Positions 17,601 through 25,851 are shown, counted from the first letter of the stretch. The stretch is 64,000 nucleotides of DNA from Actinophytocola oryzae (GCF_004364325.1 NZ_SOCP01000004.1:248001-312000), one strand, 5' to 3'. Made by a program: numbers and translations. Notes: generated by a model from the sequence alone, not told the origin.

Positions 17601-18220
17601 GCGAGGTGTCGGTGTTCCGCACGCCGAGCGACGCGGTGCTCGACCTGAGCTGGCAGCACCACGGCGGGCACCTGGCGGTGGCGAGCGCGGACGACCACGT
17701 CTACCTGCTCGACCGGACGACGACCCGCGAGGTCGCGAGGCTCGACGCGGGTTCCGTGCACAGCGCGGTGTTCAGCCCGGACGGCACCCTGCTGGCGAGT
17801 GGCGGCGCCGACGGCCTGCTGCGGCTGTGGGACGTGTCGGACGCGGGCGCCCCGCACCTCGTCGGCCCACCGGCGACGGGCCCGGCCGGGCGGGTGCAGG
17901 AGCTGTCGTTCCACCCGCGCGGGCGGATGCTCGCGGCGAGCGTCATCGACGGGACCGTGTGGATGTGGCACATCCACGACCCGGCGCACCCGACCGTGGC
18001 GGCGGTGCTGGCGGCGTCGGGTTCCCCGCTCGACTCGGCGGTGTTCCGCCCGGCGGGCGACATGCTGGTGGCGGGCGGGGCGGACCGGGTCGTCCACTCC
18101 TGGCACACCGAGGAGGAGGCGGTCGTCGAGTCGGTGTGTGCCGGGGTCGGCGACCCGATCACGAGGCGGGAGTGGCAGAACCACCTCTCGGGCGTCCCGT
18201 ACGACCCGCCGTGCCGCTAG
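14627..18220 (+). CDS. HTH-nSTAND NTPase-WD40 repeat protein
   Basis: Large signalling protein of 1197 residues. Order: an XRE-like helix-turn-helix (about 15-75, TYRSLAERTGLSVSTLADA); an nSTAND NTPase with Walker A GASGAGKSS (134-142) and Walker B VLVVDQFEEL (172-181); a likely single transmembrane helix near 478-500; then WD40 repeats from about 590 to 1190 (ALSPNDELLAVGDS, LWDVSDPRHPARL, FSPDGTLLASGGADG). The ATG follows a GGTGGGGGAG ribosome site; in-frame sequence upstream is not protein-like. Such proteins are multiplied in actinomycetes; ligand sensing by the propeller and NTP-driven oligomerisation are family inferences. The trigger is unknown. Confidence 0.9.
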   Translation: MPRPQRPVDPADGAVQEFAVALRELRARAGGPTYRSLAERTGLSVSTLADAAGGRRLPTFAVAVAYAVACGGDEHEWAARWRTVAEGEATPDRAPYRGMAGFRGQDADLFFGREHLVAELAGRVREHPVTVVLGASGAGKSSLLAAGLAPALKSVRPVIVTPADSLPAKAKVLVVDQFEELFTQHGDAERDRYLDALLARRDTHVVLAVRADYYGRCAEHPGLAEALRANQVLVGPMSEDELRDALTRPAAAVGLSVERALVATVLQEARGRAGVLPLLSHAMLETWRRRRGTVLTLACFEAAGGIDGAVVRTAEDAYAALDPAQRELAPELLLRMLSIDESVTRRRVDLADVRSVDPGAGVVIDRLADARLVTVDGGTVELAHDAMLTAWPRLRSWIDDHRDAVRAHRKISEAARIWVESERDPSALASGGRLALMKAHTSVLSGVLRLSQVEKDFLRHSDAQAWQAARAARRRTVRQRVLVASSVVAVVVAALFAAVADEARTDADAARDTALSQRIAATVQSLRLTDPALAAQLAVVGYRTASTSDTRSTLLETSSDPVPARYLGAASTALAASPHGGPIAVSDATNGSVTLFTQSRHGLTRAGAITSMPAGIDRSVSSAPKVYALALSPNDELLAVGDSTSTVTLWDVSDPRHPARLGSVGGAGPVERVAIDPTGAELAVAGADRVKRWAVEDPRVPRELPSVRSPARVRSLEYSPLGGQLAFGTDRGTAHVWSLAGTPVELAALATRDRPAPMVSYAPDGQLLVRPENEDTVRLWDVSSAPPRPGKPLSGLGGVRITTAAFSPDGRHLVASGADSTVYVLDTGTWTVVRTLPHPDIVTRAVFTSNGGAIVTTATDGALRWWSLRDAVPTRAPAQIGDLHYSADGTRLAVFAEGEVALWDRGLPQLTRLAGAFSGAGDLSGDGQLLAAGTADGDVLLYDLTDPVHPRLVDSLGVVGRKVDAVAFDEDGTRLAAGGEDAAVRVWDLASREVSVFRTPSDAVLDLSWQHHGGHLAVASADDHVYLLDRTTTREVARLDAGSVHSAVFSPDGTLLASGGADGLLRLWDVSDAGAPHLVGPPATGPAGRVQELSFHPRGRMLAASVIDGTVWMWHIHDPAHPTVAAVLAASGSPLDSAVFRPAGDMLVAGGADRVVHSWHTEEEAVVESVCAGVGDPITRREWQNHLSGVPYDPPCR

Positions 18221-18678
18221 CCGAGGTGGAGCCCCGCCCCGCAGAGGACCAGGGCGGCACCGCTGGAGAGCGTGCGGACGGTGTTCCAGCGCCGCCAGCG
18301 CGGGGAGAAGTCGGCCCAGGTGGCGGTGCCGTTCTCGAGTGCGTTGTTGAGCGGCACGTTGACCCGGCCGGTGACGGCGAGCGAGCCGACGAGGTAGACG
18401 AGGGCGGCGCCGAGGTGGAGGTAGGCGGACGCGCTCGTGTCCAGGCCCAGCAACAGGAATCCCGTCCCCGCGGACGTGACGAGCGGTCCGACGAAGGTGA
18501 CGAGGAAGGCCGGGTTGACGATCGCGGCGTTCATCTTCCGCATGGCCTCGACGGCTCGCTCGGGGTCGGTCCTGTCCAGCCCGGGCACGACGGAGTTCGA
18601 GTACGTGAAGAAGACCCCGAACACCGCCGCGAGCAGGACGAGGTTGACCAGGGCGGCGACGAGCGCGAGGGTGGGCAA
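18217..18678 (-). CDS. DUF1772 (anthrone-oxygenase-like) membrane protein
   Basis: Small membrane protein with four hydrophobic helices. The motif FFTYSNSVVPGLDR followed by MRKMNAAIVNPAFLVTFVGP, and later NVPLNNALE, are typical of DUF1772. The frame is open to 18813, but the first 45 residues are Arg/Ser-rich and run into the divergent matB leader. A TTG at 18678 with CGGGAG upstream gives 153 residues, the usual family length, so it is preferred; the start is uncertain. The stop overlaps that of the convergent nSTAND gene. Biochemical role is unknown apart from distant anthrone oxygenases. Confidence 0.75.
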   Translation of the reverse strand: MPTLALVAALVNLVLLAAVFGVFFTYSNSVVPGLDRTDPERAVEAMRKMNAAIVNPAFLVTFVGPLVTSAGTGFLLLGLDTSASAYLHLGAALVYLVGSLAVTGRVNVPLNNALENGTATWADFSPRWRRWNTVRTLSSGAALVLCGAGLHLG

Positions 18679-18830
18679 CGGTCGGCTCCCGGAGTGGATC
18701 CCAGTCGGTGACCCGAGGCTACGTCGCGACCGCTGCCCGAAGATACCGAAATGTACGATGTGGACGGCCGGGCAGGAATGCCGGACGATCGATGTCCCCA
18801 GGCGGCCCCTCATGCGTGATAGTTGTCGGC

Positions 18831-20270
18831 ATGTTCCCCGAACTGGTGTCCGGTAGTGACCGCGAGGCGTTGCGCTTCGGCGAGCAGGCTCTGACCTACG
18901 GCGAGCTGGCGGAGGTGGCAGGCGGGCTGGCCGGTCACCTGCGGGGACGGGGCCGCGTGGCGGTGTGGGCCACCCCGACGATCGAGACGTGCGCCGCGGT
19001 GGTGGGTGCGCTGGTGGCCGGCGTGCCGGTGGTGCCGCTGAACCCGAAGGTCGGCGAGCGGGAGCTGGCCCACATCATCGACGACAGCACCCCCGAGATG
19101 CTGCTGGCCGCCCCGCACGCCGCGCTGCCCCCTGGTCTCGCGAAGATCCCGACACTGCACGTCCTCCTGGAACGCGGCGATCCGACGCCGCCGCCGGTCG
19201 AGCCCGCGCCGGAGACCCCGGCCTTCGTGGTCTACACCTCCGGGACGACCGGGCCGCCGAAGGGCGTCGTCCTGCCGCGCCGGGCGGTGACGTCGAACCT
19301 GGACGCGCTGGCCGAGGTGTGGGAGTGGACCGAGCGGGACGTGCTGGTCCACGGCCTGCCGCTGTTCCACGTGCACGGCCTGATCGTCGGCGTGCTCGGC
19401 CCGCTGCGCAGGGGCGGCTCGGTGCGCCACCTCGGCAGGTTCTCGTCGCGGGCCGTCGGGCAGGCCCTGACCACGGGCGCGACGATGATGTTCGGCGTCC
19501 CGACCATGTACCACCGCCTTGCCATGGACTGCGCCGACGACCCCGGGCTGGCGAAGGCGGTCGGCGGCGCCCGCCTGCTGGTCTCCGGCTCGGCCGCGCT
19601 GCCCGCGACCGACCACCAGCGCCTCGCGGAGACGACGGGCCAGCGGGTCGTCGAGCGCTACGGCATGACCGAGACGCTGATGAACTGCAGCGTGCGAGCC
19701 TCGGGCGACCGTCGTCCCGGCGCGGTCGGCCTGCCACTGCCGGGCGTGTCCCTGCGCCTGGTCGGCGACGCAGGGGAGCTGCTGGACGCCCACGACGGCG
19801 AGACGGTCGGCGAGATCGAGGTGACCGGCGACAACCTGTTCCTCGGATACCTGAACCGCCAGGACGCGACCGACGCGGTGATGAACGACGGCTGGTTCCG
19901 CACGGGCGACATGGCGGTCCGCGACCCGGACGGCTACGTGCGGATCGTGGGCCGCCGGGCGACGGACCTGATCAAGAGCGGCGGCTACAAGATCGGTGCG
20001 GGAGAGATCGAGAACGCCCTCCTCGAACATCCCGCGGTGGCCGAGGTGGCGGTCACGGGCGAGCCGGACGAGGACCTCGGCGAGCGCATCGTGGCCTGGG
20101 TGGTCCCCTCGGGTGCCGAGCCTGCGCCGGAGGAACTGGCCGACCACGTCGCCCGGCTGCTGGCGCCCCACAAGCGACCGAGGGTGGTGCGCTACCTGGA
20201 GTCCCTGCCCCGCAACGACATGGGCAAGGTCATGAAGCGGTCGCTGGCCCCGCGCCGAACACAGCCTTAG
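18831..20270 (+). CDS. matB: Malonyl-CoA/methylmalonyl-CoA synthetase
   Basis: ANL-superfamily acyl-adenylating enzyme of 479 residues. It has the AMP-binding P-loop VVYTSGTTGPPKGVVLPRRA, the A5 motif ERYGMTETLMN, FRTGDMAVRDPDGYVRIVGR, and the A10 lysine region RNDMGKVMKRSL. These blocks match the characterised Streptomyces MatB, including HVHGLIVGVLGPLRRGGSVR, so malonate or methylmalonate is the likely substrate, supplying extender units for fatty acid or polyketide synthesis. No MatA or MatC partner is adjacent. The ATG at 18831 is chosen because earlier in-frame codons read through the promoter. Confidence 0.9.
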   Translation: MFPELVSGSDREALRFGEQALTYGELAEVAGGLAGHLRGRGRVAVWATPTIETCAAVVGALVAGVPVVPLNPKVGERELAHIIDDSTPEMLLAAPHAALPPGLAKIPTLHVLLERGDPTPPPVEPAPETPAFVVYTSGTTGPPKGVVLPRRAVTSNLDALAEVWEWTERDVLVHGLPLFHVHGLIVGVLGPLRRGGSVRHLGRFSSRAVGQALTTGATMMFGVPTMYHRLAMDCADDPGLAKAVGGARLLVSGSAALPATDHQRLAETTGQRVVERYGMTETLMNCSVRASGDRRPGAVGLPLPGVSLRLVGDAGELLDAHDGETVGEIEVTGDNLFLGYLNRQDATDAVMNDGWFRTGDMAVRDPDGYVRIVGRRATDLIKSGGYKIGAGEIENALLEHPAVAEVAVTGEPDEDLGERIVAWVVPSGAEPAPEELADHVARLLAPHKRPRVVRYLESLPRNDMGKVMKRSLAPRRTQP

Positions 20271-20314
20271 GCTGCCGGCACGCGCTCTCAGCAAACCGGG
20301 GGCAGTATGGGGCT

Positions 20315-21424
20315 GTGATCAGAGACTTCGTGCGCCGGTCGGCGCTTCTCGCGCCCGTCGGGGCGCTGGTCGGGGCCGGTGCGCTCGCCGGCTGGCAGGT
20401 GCCCGCGGCCGTCGGCGGCCAGCCGAGGGGTGAGCGGCTCGAACGGATGCGCCGCTCGCCCCAGTTCCGTGACGGCGCCTTCCACAACGCCGTCGAGGCC
20501 GCCGTGGCGGCGCCGTCCGGCAGCGCCCTCCGCGACCTCGTGTTCGGCAAGGAGGTCCGGCGGCCGACCCGTCCCGTGCCGCTGGTCGGCGCGCCCGACT
20601 TCTCGGCGGTCCACGACGGGTTGCGGGTGTCCTGGCTCGGCCACGCGACCGTGCTCGTCGAGGTGGAACGCAAGCGCTTCCTGTTCGACCCGGTGTGGAG
20701 CGACCGCGTCTCGCCGTCGACCATGGTCGGCCCCAAGCGGTTGCACCCGGTGCCGTGGTCGGTCGACGACCTGCCGGAGCTGGACGCCGTCGTGATCTCC
20801 CACGACCACTACGACCACCTCGACATGATGACGGTCCGCAGGCTCTTCGCGCGCCAGCCGTCGCTGACGTTCGTGGTGCCGCTGGGGGTCGGCGCACACC
20901 TCGAGCGCTGGCGCGTGCCAACCGCCAACATCGTCGAGCTGGACTGGGACGAGCGGACCACCGTCGACCACGTCGAAGTCGTCGCCACCGCCGCGCGGCA
21001 CTTCTCGGGACGCCTGCGGCCGGGCGGGAACGGCACCCTGTGGGCGTCGTGGGTCATCGCGGGCCGCGACCGGAAGGTCTTCTACACCGGCGACTCCGGC
21101 CACTTCTCCGGCTACGAGCGGATCGGCGCGGAGCACGGCCCGTTCGACGTCACCCTCATCCAGGTCGGCGCGTACTCGCCGTACTGGCCCGACATCCACA
21201 TGACCCCGGAGGAAGGCGTCGCGACACACCGCGCCGTGCGGGGTGAGCTGCTGGTGCCGGTGCACTGGGGCACGTTCAACCTGGCCATGCACTCCTGGTC
21301 CGAACCGGTCGAACGCCTGCTCAAGGCGGGCGACGACATCCGGATCGCCGTCCCGAAGCCCGGTCAGGCGCTCGACGTCGACGACCTGCGTGAGCCGGAG
21401 GGCTGGTGGCGCGAGGTAGCCTGA
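20315..21424 (+). CDS. MBL-fold metal-dependent hydrolase (UlaG/NAPE-PLD-like)
   Basis: Metallo-beta-lactamase-fold protein of 369 residues. The N-terminus has Arg-Arg followed by a hydrophobic stretch (RRSALLAPVGALVGAGALAG), consistent with a membrane anchor or Tat-type signal. The fold shows WLGHATVLVEV, the zinc motif SHDHYDHLD, a later TAARHFSG, FYTGDSGHF and PVHWGTF, the pattern of UlaG and NAPE-PLD-like enzymes. It starts at a GTG 44 bases after matB and may be co-transcribed. A strong hairpin follows. The substrate is unknown; a phosphodiester or lactone is usual for the family. Confidence 0.85.
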   Translation: MIRDFVRRSALLAPVGALVGAGALAGWQVPAAVGGQPRGERLERMRRSPQFRDGAFHNAVEAAVAAPSGSALRDLVFGKEVRRPTRPVPLVGAPDFSAVHDGLRVSWLGHATVLVEVERKRFLFDPVWSDRVSPSTMVGPKRLHPVPWSVDDLPELDAVVISHDHYDHLDMMTVRRLFARQPSLTFVVPLGVGAHLERWRVPTANIVELDWDERTTVDHVEVVATAARHFSGRLRPGGNGTLWASWVIAGRDRKVFYTGDSGHFSGYERIGAEHGPFDVTLIQVGAYSPYWPDIHMTPEEGVATHRAVRGELLVPVHWGTFNLAMHSWSEPVERLLKAGDDIRIAVPKPGQALDVDDLREPEGWWREVA

Positions 21425-21430
21425 GCACGA

Positions 21431-21461
21431 AGGTGGCCGGACACGACGTGTCCGGCCACCT
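21431..21461. terminator. Bidirectional terminator hairpin
   Basis: AGGTGGCCGGACAC pairs perfectly over 14 bases with GTGTCCGGCCACCT around a 3-base loop, between the stops of two convergent genes. Confidence 0.85.
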
Positions 21462-21473
21462 CTCCGTCTGTCG

Positions 21474-22187
21474 CTAGTTGGCTTCGCCGGTCAGCGCGAA
21501 CGAGCGAAGTCGTTGTGTCGCACCGATCGTGCCGACGAGGATGAAGACCACCGACATGACCAGCGCCGTGCTCACCGACACCGACGAGTTGATCAGCTGC
21601 GTGTTGCCGATCGAGTCCGCGATGGCCGTCGCGTGCTGGCGGACGCTGAAGATCCGCGCCCCGCTCACATAGGTGACCAGGATGTTCTCCCACAGCACCA
21701 GGTAGACCAGGCCGACCGCGACCGGCCGCTTGGTCATCGCCGACAGCGCGAGGAACAACGCGCTGTACGCGAGACCGCCGATCGCGGAGCCGATCACCAG
21801 GCCCACCGCGAGCGACCCGGAACCGGCGATCACCGCGGCCACGGCGAGCGGGAGGCCCGTCGCCACCGTGGTGACGAGCCACGCGATCGCGAGCTTCGAC
21901 AGGATGATCTCGCTGCGCGGCAACGGCTTCGTCAGCACGTGGGTGATCGTGCCGTCGTCGATCTCCAGGCCGAGCGCGCTGCTGCCGACGATCAGCGCGG
22001 TCAGCGGCAGCATCACGCTCAACCCGAGGTTGGCGAACACCACCGGTCCCCAGTCGTCATCGTCGGCGCCGGAGAAGACGCCGATCACCGTCAGCCCGAT
22101 CAGGATGACCGGCATCGGGAGGAGCATCAGGACCCGCTTGCGGCCGAGCATGGCGCGCAGGGTCAGGCTCATGATCGTGAGGTTCAT
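21474..22187 (-). CDS. ABC transporter permease (ABC-2 type)
   Basis: Integral membrane protein of 237 residues with six hydrophobic segments (for example VLMLLPMPVILIGLTVIGVF and VVFILVGTIGA). The cytoplasmic TITHVLTKPLPRSEIILSKL is the typical loop of ABC-2/NatB-like permeases. The ATG overlaps the stop of the preceding ATPase gene (ATGA), so the two are a pair. Last gene of a four-gene unit encoding two ATPases and two permeases. The transported molecule cannot be told from sequence; export or immunity functions are usual for this type. Confidence 0.87.
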   Translation of the reverse strand: MNLTIMSLTLRAMLGRKRVLMLLPMPVILIGLTVIGVFSGADDDDWGPVVFANLGLSVMLPLTALIVGSSALGLEIDDGTITHVLTKPLPRSEIILSKLAIAWLVTTVATGLPLAVAAVIAGSGSLAVGLVIGSAIGGLAYSALFLALSAMTKRPVAVGLVYLVLWENILVTYVSGARIFSVRQHATAIADSIGNTQLINSSVSVSTALVMSVVFILVGTIGATQRLRSFALTGEAN

Positions 22188-23095
22188 GTCGCCACCAGGT
22201 AGGAGAAGACCTTCTCGAGTGATTCGTCGGAGGGCAGGATCTGCGTCAGCCGGATCTTGTGCTCACGGGCGAGCTTCGCGATCGCGCGCGTGAACGTGCC
22301 GTAGTCGTTGGCCTGCACCAGCACGCCGGTCGGCTCCAGGCTCACCCCGGACACCGAGTCCTGTCCCATGAGGACGGTCGCGAGCAGGCGGTCGTCGGAC
22401 GAGGAGATCGTGAACTGGTGCGGCCGGTTGGTCATCAGCCGCCGGATGTGCCGGTAGTCGCCCGACGCGGCGAGGCGGCCGGCCACGATCACCTGCACGG
22501 TCCCGGAGAGCTGCTCGACCTCCTCCAGGATGTGCGAGCTGAACAGGATGGTCCGCCCCTCGTCGGCCATCTTGTTCAGCAGCGTCATCATGTGCAGGCG
22601 CTGACGCGGGTCCATGCCGTTGAACGGCTCGTCGAGCAACAGCACCTTCGGGTCGTGCACGAGCGCCGCCGCGACCCGGCTGCGCTGCCGCATGCCCTTG
22701 GAGTACGTCGAGATGCGCCGGTCCTGCGCGTCAACCAGCTCCACAATGGAGAGCGCGGCCCGGGCCGCCTCCTCGGGGTTGGGCAGCTTGTGCAGCTTGG
22801 CGCTCGCGAGCACGAACTCCCACGCGGTCAGGAACCCCGGCACGCTCTCGCGTTCGGTGACCAGCCCGAGGTTGCGGTACATGTCGGGGTTGCGCCACGC
22901 GGGCTCGTCGCCGACCGTGACCTCACCCTGCGACGGCGCGAGCAGCCCGGCCATCAGGTGCAGGACCGTGGTCTTGCCTGCGCCGTTGGGGCCGAGCAGA
23001 CCGGTGAGGCCGGGGCCGATCGTGAGGGTGACGTCGTTGACCGCGACGACGTTCCCGTACCAACGCGAAACGCCGTTGAGCTCGATACTGCTCAC
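22184..23095 (-). CDS. ABC transporter ATP-binding protein
   Basis: Single nucleotide-binding domain of 303 residues. Walker [10 protein letters not shown], signature YSKGMRQRSRVAAAL and Walker B VLLLDEPFNGMDP are intact, followed by the H-loop ILFSSHILEEVE. The C-terminal 80 residues form an ACT-like extension common in export-type ATPases. The start is the GTG in the GTGA overlap with the upstream permease; longer in-frame sequence is a shadow of that gene. Pairs with the permease encoded next. Confidence 0.9.
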   Translation of the reverse strand: MSSIELNGVSRWYGNVVAVNDVTLTIGPGLTGLLGPNGAGKTTVLHLMAGLLAPSQGEVTVGDEPAWRNPDMYRNLGLVTERESVPGFLTAWEFVLASAKLHKLPNPEEAARAALSIVELVDAQDRRISTYSKGMRQRSRVAAALVHDPKVLLLDEPFNGMDPRQRLHMMTLLNKMADEGRTILFSSHILEEVEQLSGTVQVIVAGRLAASGDYRHIRRLMTNRPHQFTISSSDDRLLATVLMGQDSVSGVSLEPTGVLVQANDYGTFTRAIAKLAREHKIRLTQILPSDESLEKVFSYLVAT

Positions 23096-23964
23096 GATTT
23101 CACCTTCTTGTAGCGCAGGACCAGCAAAGCCGTGCCCAGTGCGATCAACGCCGCCGTGACCAGGGCGTACACCGGGCCGAACGAACCGGTCTGGACGATG
23201 CCGATGCCGGGGCCGAAGATCCACTGGTCGACGCCGTTGAGCAGGCTCGACGGATCCAGCAGACCACCGAGGTCGGCCAGCGCCCCGCTGCCGAACGCCT
23301 GCAGCGCACCGGAGATCGGCGTCGTCAGCAGGAACACCGCGATGATCATCCCGGAGGCGAACACCCGCCTGCCGGACAGCGACGCGAGGGGCAGGCCCAG
23401 CGCGGACAGCAGTGCGGCGTGAACAGCGCCTGCCACCAGGCCCTGCAACAGGCCGCCCAGCTCGTCGAACACGCCGCCGATGCCGGAGTCCGTGTTGAAC
23501 GCCATGCCCAGGAACATGATCAGCATGGGGATCGCGAACAACGCGAACGTGGCCGTGGCGAGCGAGGCGAGCTTCGTCAGCGCGTAGTCCCGGCGCCGCA
23601 GCGGGCGGGACAGGTAGAGCTGCAGCAGGTTGCTGCGCAGGTCGACCGACACCAGCTCCGGGGCCACCACCGCGACGAACACCGTCGCCGCGTAGGTGAA
23701 GGTGGACGCGATGCCCACGTAGTCGATAACCGGCTCGGGCAGCTGGGTGTTGACGACCACGAGGATCAACGCCGTGAGGCTCGCGAAACCCAGTACCGCG
23801 AAGGGAAGCAGCTTGGCCCACGCGCTGCGGCCGAGGCCGTAGGCCGACCGGACACTGTGGACGTACAGCGAGCGCATCGCGTAGCCGCGGCCGAGGCGGG
23901 GGCCCTCGTAGTGCTGGTAGCCGATGTCGTGGATGACACCGGTGTTGGGCAGCGGGCTAGACAT
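23092..23964 (-). CDS. ABC transporter permease (ABC-2 type)
   Basis: Membrane protein of 290 residues with about six helices (LLPFAVLGFASLTALILVVV, ALFAIPMLIMFLGMAF, SGMIIAVFLLTTPISG). The N-terminal cytoplasmic GVIHDIGYQHYEGPRLGRGY is a recognisable motif of actinobacterial ABC-2 permeases, and LLQLYLSRPLRRRDYALTKL is the conserved coupling loop. It starts with the ATG at 23964, overlapping the upstream ATPase by 8 bases. Confidence 0.87.
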   Translation of the reverse strand: MSSPLPNTGVIHDIGYQHYEGPRLGRGYAMRSLYVHSVRSAYGLGRSAWAKLLPFAVLGFASLTALILVVVNTQLPEPVIDYVGIASTFTYAATVFVAVVAPELVSVDLRSNLLQLYLSRPLRRRDYALTKLASLATATFALFAIPMLIMFLGMAFNTDSGIGGVFDELGGLLQGLVAGAVHAALLSALGLPLASLSGRRVFASGMIIAVFLLTTPISGALQAFGSGALADLGGLLDPSSLLNGVDQWIFGPGIGIVQTGSFGPVYALVTAALIALGTALLVLRYKKVKS

Positions 23965-24877
23965 GGACGGCCCCCTCGGGCAGGTCGCGGAACAGGTCGG
24001 CCACCTGGTGGCGCTGTCGCTCCAGCCGGTGCAGGGACAGGTCGAGGTCGGCGATGGTGTCGCGGATGCGGTCGTAGACGTCCTCGTCGTCCATGCGGAC
24101 GAGCAGCACCCGCTTGTCCGCACGGACCTCGAGCCCCTGCTGGGTCAGCGCGGCGGAGAGCGCCTCGGCGTTCTCGTCGATCTCGAGCATCAGCATGTCT
24201 CGGGCCTGGGTCATCGAGTCGAGCGTCGCCGACCGCAGCAGGCGGCCCGCGTCGATGGCGACCAGTGACGTGCAGATCCGCTCGATCTCGCCGAGCAGGT
24301 GGCTGCAGACGACGACCGAGATGCCGAAGTCGGTGCCGATGCGGTGGACGAGGTCCAGCATCGCGCGCCGGCCGGCCGGGTCGAGGCCGTTGGTCGGCTC
24401 GTCGAGCAGGAGCAGCTCGGGGTCGTGCACGAGGGCCTGCGCGAGCTTGACGCGCTGCTTCATGCCGGTCGAGTAGCCCCCGATGCGGCGGTAGCGTTCC
24501 TCGTAGAGACCGACGTGGCGGAGCGTCTCGGACGCTCTCTCCCGAGCCATGGCCTTCGGCAGGCCGCTGACCCGCGCCATGTGCGTGACGAACTCGGCGG
24601 CGATCATGTCCGGTGGCAGGCAGTCGTGTTCGGGCATGTAACCGACCCGGGCACGGACGCGGTCGCCGTCGGCGATCGGGTCGAGCCCCAGCACCCGGAC
24701 CTGGCCGCCGGTCGGCTCGAGCAACCCCAGTGCGAGCTTGATGAGCGTGCTCTTGCCTGCCCCGTTCACCCCGACCAGGCCGACCACTCCGGGCTCGATG
24801 GCGAAGGTGAGGTCCGCGAGCGCGGTCACCCTGTTGTCGTAGCGCTTCTCCAGCGCCGTTGTCTCGATGAGTGGCAC
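23957..24877 (-). CDS. ABC transporter ATP-binding protein
   Basis: First gene of the four-gene ABC unit, 306 residues, starting at GTG. Walker A GVNGAGKST (about 36-44), signature YSTGMKQRVKLAQAL, Walker B LLLLDEPTNGLDP and H-loop VVCSHLLGEIE are complete. The pattern of alternating ATPase and permease genes suggests either two heterodimeric transporters or one composite exporter. A short TTGRCA-N6-TGYCAA dyad lies just upstream. Confidence 0.9.
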   Translation of the reverse strand: MPLIETTALEKRYDNRVTALADLTFAIEPGVVGLVGVNGAGKSTLIKLALGLLEPTGGQVRVLGLDPIADGDRVRARVGYMPEHDCLPPDMIAAEFVTHMARVSGLPKAMARERASETLRHVGLYEERYRRIGGYSTGMKQRVKLAQALVHDPELLLLDEPTNGLDPAGRRAMLDLVHRIGTDFGISVVVCSHLLGEIERICTSLVAIDAGRLLRSATLDSMTQARDMLMLEIDENAEALSAALTQQGLEVRADKRVLLVRMDDEDVYDRIRDTIADLDLSLHRLERQRHQVADLFRDLPEGAVHV

Positions 24878-24890
24878 ATCACGGACTGTA

Positions 24891-24908
24891 TTGGCACGAC
24901 CCTGTCAA
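24891..24908. promoter_or_regulatory. Possible operator/promoter before the ABC unit
   Basis: On the minus strand TTGACA-N6-TGCCAA forms a near-perfect dyad, and TTGACA is also a perfect -35 hexamer. No matching -10 at normal spacing was found, so a repressor site is as likely as a promoter element. Confidence 0.35.
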
Positions 24909-24917
24909 GGACATCAG

Positions 24918-24950
24918 GTCGAAACCCTGAGCCGACCCTGAGGTTTCGAC
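24918..24950. repeat. Inverted repeat GTCGAAACC / GGTTTCGAC
   Basis: Perfect 9-base arms separated by 15 bases, in the gap between the LLM and ABC-ATPase genes. It could be a regulator site for the ABC unit or a second stem-loop beside the adjacent terminator. Confidence 0.5.
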
Positions 24951-24957
24951 TGGGTGT

Positions 24958-24985
24958 GGGCCGGCCGGGGCACCCCGGCCGGCCC
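24958..24985 (-). terminator. GC-rich terminator hairpin after the LLM gene
   Basis: GGGCCGGCCGGGG pairs perfectly over 13 bases with CCCCGGCCGGCCC across a 2-base gap, starting 8 bases beyond the LLM gene stop. Confidence 0.85.
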
Positions 24986-24993
24986 GGTTGCCG

Positions 24994-25851
24994 CTACAGG
25001 TCCGCGACCTGCGGAACGAGTGGCGCGACCTTCTCCTCGACGTACCTGGCGGGTGCGTCGCCGGGCGGCATGACGATCATCGTCTCGATGCCGAGCTTGG
25101 CGTACGCGGCCAGGTCGTCGGCGGTGGAGTCCGAGATCGGGACGCCGAGGTTCGCCGTCTTGCGGATGGTGTCGTAGTCGCGGCCGACGTCGTCGCAGTG
25201 GCGGCGCAGCACGTCGAGCTTGTGCGCCACGTCCTCCGGCGAGGTGCCGAAGAGGTTGCAGGCGTCCGCGTACTTCGCGACGAGCCGCAGCGTCTTCTTC
25301 TCGCCGCCGCCGCCGATCAGGATCGGCGGCTTCGAGATCGGCGCGGGGTGGCAGAGGGTCTCGGCCAGCTGGTAGTGCTTGCCGTCGTAGGGGCCGTCGT
25401 TGTCCTGGTCCCACATCTGCAGGCAGACCTGGAGGGTCTCCTCCAGCCGCTCGAAGCGCTCTGCCGTCGGCGGGAACGGGACGCCGAGGCCGTGGTGCTC
25501 CCGGTCGTACCAGGCGGCACCGATCCCCAGCTGGCCACGACCCTCCGAGAGGACGTCCAAAGTGGACACGATCTTGGCGAGCAGGCCTGGGTGGCGGTAG
25601 GTGATGCCGGTGACCAGCAACCCGAGCCGCACGGTCCTCGTGTGCGCGGCGAGGAAGCCGAGGGTGGTGTACCCCTCGAGCATCGGGTCTGTGGCGGGGA
25701 ACCTCGCCTCCATCTGGAAGTAGTGGTCCATCACCGACAGGTGGGTGGCCCCGGCCGCTTCGACGGCGGCGCCCAGCCGAGCCAGCTCCGGCGCGATACC
25801 CGCGGCGCCTTCGGGGACGGTGAACGCGATCTGGTGCACTCCGATCTTCAC
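24994..25851 (-). CDS. LLM-class F420-dependent oxidoreductase
   Basis: Luciferase-like TIM-barrel flavin/F420 enzyme of 285 residues. AGATHLSVMDHYFQ, then RLGLLVTGITYRHPGLLAKI, STLDVLSEGRGQLGIGAAW and KPPILIGGGGEKKTLRLVAK are the standard blocks of mycobacterial-type F420-dependent oxidoreductases. It begins at a GTG. A perfect 16-base MerR-type palindrome lies about 18 bases upstream, between plausible promoter elements, so induction by a MerR regulator sensing a reactive or drug-like compound is likely. Substrate unknown. Confidence 0.9.
   Translation of the reverse strand: MKIGVHQIAFTVPEGAAGIAPELARLGAAVEAAGATHLSVMDHYFQMEARFPATDPMLEGYTTLGFLAAHTRTVRLGLLVTGITYRHPGLLAKIVSTLDVLSEGRGQLGIGAAWYDREHHGLGVPFPPTAERFERLEETLQVCLQMWDQDNDGPYDGKHYQLAETLCHPAPISKPPILIGGGGEKKTLRLVAKYADACNLFGTSPEDVAHKLDVLRRHCDDVGRDYDTIRKTANLGVPISDSTADDLAAYAKLGIETMIVMPPGDAPARYVEEKVAPLVPQVADL

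Noticed and set aside
24882..24908. TTGACA -35 with TACAGT as -10 for the ABC unit
   Set aside because: The two hexamers are only 12 bases apart, too short for a normal sigma-70-type promoter.
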